This document shows positions 63,494 through 64,000 of a stretch of DNA of 64,000 nt, piece by piece. The stretch is taken from positions 4,888,001 through 4,952,000 of the forward strand of contig NZ_CP061080.1 in the NCBI RefSeq assembly GCF_014495845.1, in the 5' to 3' direction. This stretch comes from Aquibium microcysteis (GTDB lineage: Bacteria > Pseudomonadota > Alphaproteobacteria > Rhizobiales > Rhizobiaceae). The notes below the pieces were generated by a model. It was not told the origin of the DNA, made no database searches, and saw nothing but the letters and a program-made list of their open reading frames with translations. Each line of letters starts with the position of its first letter. Positions within the stretch are counted from its first letter, which is position 1. The position numbers were made by a program, and so were the translations under genes.

Positions 63494-64000
63494 ATGCCGA
63501 TCAAGCCTCTCGTCATCCTGCCCGACCCGATCCTGCGCGAGGTCTCCCGTCCCGTCGAACGGGTGGACGGCGACGTCGCCCGTCTGGCCGACGACATGCT
63601 GGAGACGATGTATGACGCGCCCGGCATCGGTCTGGCTGCGATCCAGGTCGGCGTGCCGCTGCGCATGCTCGTGGTCGACCTGTCCAAGGAAGGCGAGGAG
63701 CGCGACCCGCACGTCGTGATCAATCCGCAGATCCTGTCCTCTTCGGATGCCCGCAACGTCCACGAAGAAGGGTGCCTGTCGATCCCCGACTACTATGCCG
63801 AGGTCGAGCGGCCGGCCACGATCCGCCTGCGCTATCTCGACCGGCAAGGCGCCGAGCGGGAGATGGAAGCGGACGGCCTGATGGCGACCTGCCTGCAGCA
63901 CGAGATCGACCACCTGAACGGCATTCTCTTTATCGACCACATCTCGCGCCTGAAGCGCGACATGGTGGTGCGCAAGTTCAAGAAGCTGGCGAGGGACAAG
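63494..64000 (+). CDS. def: peptide deformylase (partial, 3' end beyond window)
   Basis: Def removes the formyl group from the initiator methionine of new proteins. 169 residues are present and no stop codon is reached, so only a few C-terminal residues should be missing. The three metalloprotease motifs are visible: [10 protein letters not shown] (about residue 45), the cysteine ligand in EEGCLSIP (about 94), and [15 protein letters not shown] (about 135), where the two histidines bind the metal and the glutamate is catalytic. [15 protein letters not shown] is the usual start. It is likely followed by fmt outside the window. Confidence 0.96.
   Translation, partial: MPIKPLVILPDPILREVSRPVERVDGDVARLADDMLETMYDAPGIGLAAIQVGVPLRMLVVDLSKEGEERDPHVVINPQILSSSDARNVHEEGCLSIPDYYAEVERPATIRLRYLDRQGAEREMEADGLMATCLQHEIDHLNGILFIDHISRLKRDMVVRKFKKLARDK

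Overview
This is a GC-rich chromosomal window from an alphaproteobacterium. It looks like a member of the Hyphomicrobiales (Rhizobiales), possibly Phyllobacteriaceae. The grounds are the tight ATGA/GTGA gene overlaps, the EcfG-type (GGAAC-N16/17-CGTT) promoter signatures, a rhizobial-style DnaX without most of the usual zinc cysteines, paired ku genes with ligD, and many small DUF families typical of that group. The taxonomic placement is inference. I saw no rRNA, tRNA, CRISPR array, transposase or prophage. The only structural RNA recognised is the SRP RNA (ffs).

Layout. 1-2.2 kb: a NitT/TauT-like ABC importer on the minus strand, its ATPase cut by the window edge. 2.3-4.2 kb: mobA and a class III nucleotide cyclase. 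4.4-8.8 kb: small stress and envelope genes, a BrkB/YihY membrane protein, and a four-gene operon (24-aa membrane peptide, ElaB-like protein, holin-family protein, DUF3618 protein). 8.9-11.6 kb: otsB-otsA (trehalose) and a divergent small gene. 11.6-23.6 kb: an alpha-glucan/trehalose operon, glgE, treS-maltokinase fusion, glgB, glgX, treZ, each start overlapping or abutting the previous stop. 23.7-26 kb: small stress genes, an EcfG-like ECF sigma factor and a membrane protein. 26-34.4 kb: a DNA-repair block (truncated ku copy, intact ku, ligD, second ku) into which cydAB and a GbsR-like regulator are wedged between two directly repeated ku 5' ends. 34.4-42.9 kb: alkyladenine glycosylase, topoisomerase IB, DUF427/DUF3008/DUF2188/DUF982/DUF3072 proteins, a PLD-type synthase, an EEP-family protein with a flippase-like protein, and SodC. 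43-49.6 kb: tamA-tamB. 49.8-50.8 kb: a receiver protein with a sigma2-like tail and two glycine-rich membrane peptides. 50.9 kb to the end: mostly housekeeping (ffs, dnaX, ybaB, recR, lytic transglycosylase, rmuC, def) with two luciferase-like oxidoreductases, a Kazal lipoprotein, an AI-2E family transporter, an arylamine N-acetyltransferase and a diguanylate cyclase.

The unifying theme of 4-42 kb is the general stress response. By eye I find about a dozen full matches to the EcfG promoter pattern immediately upstream of genes for trehalose/glucan synthesis, NHEJ repair, membrane remodelling and small DUF proteins, several of them arranged as overlapping back-to-back promoters on the two strands. 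The window also encodes an EcfG-like sigma factor (24.5-25.1 kb) and, separately, a protein with a receiver domain followed by a 54-residue stretch that aligns without gaps to region 2 of that sigma factor. That is the reverse of the PhyR domain order and is the most interesting candidate regulator here.
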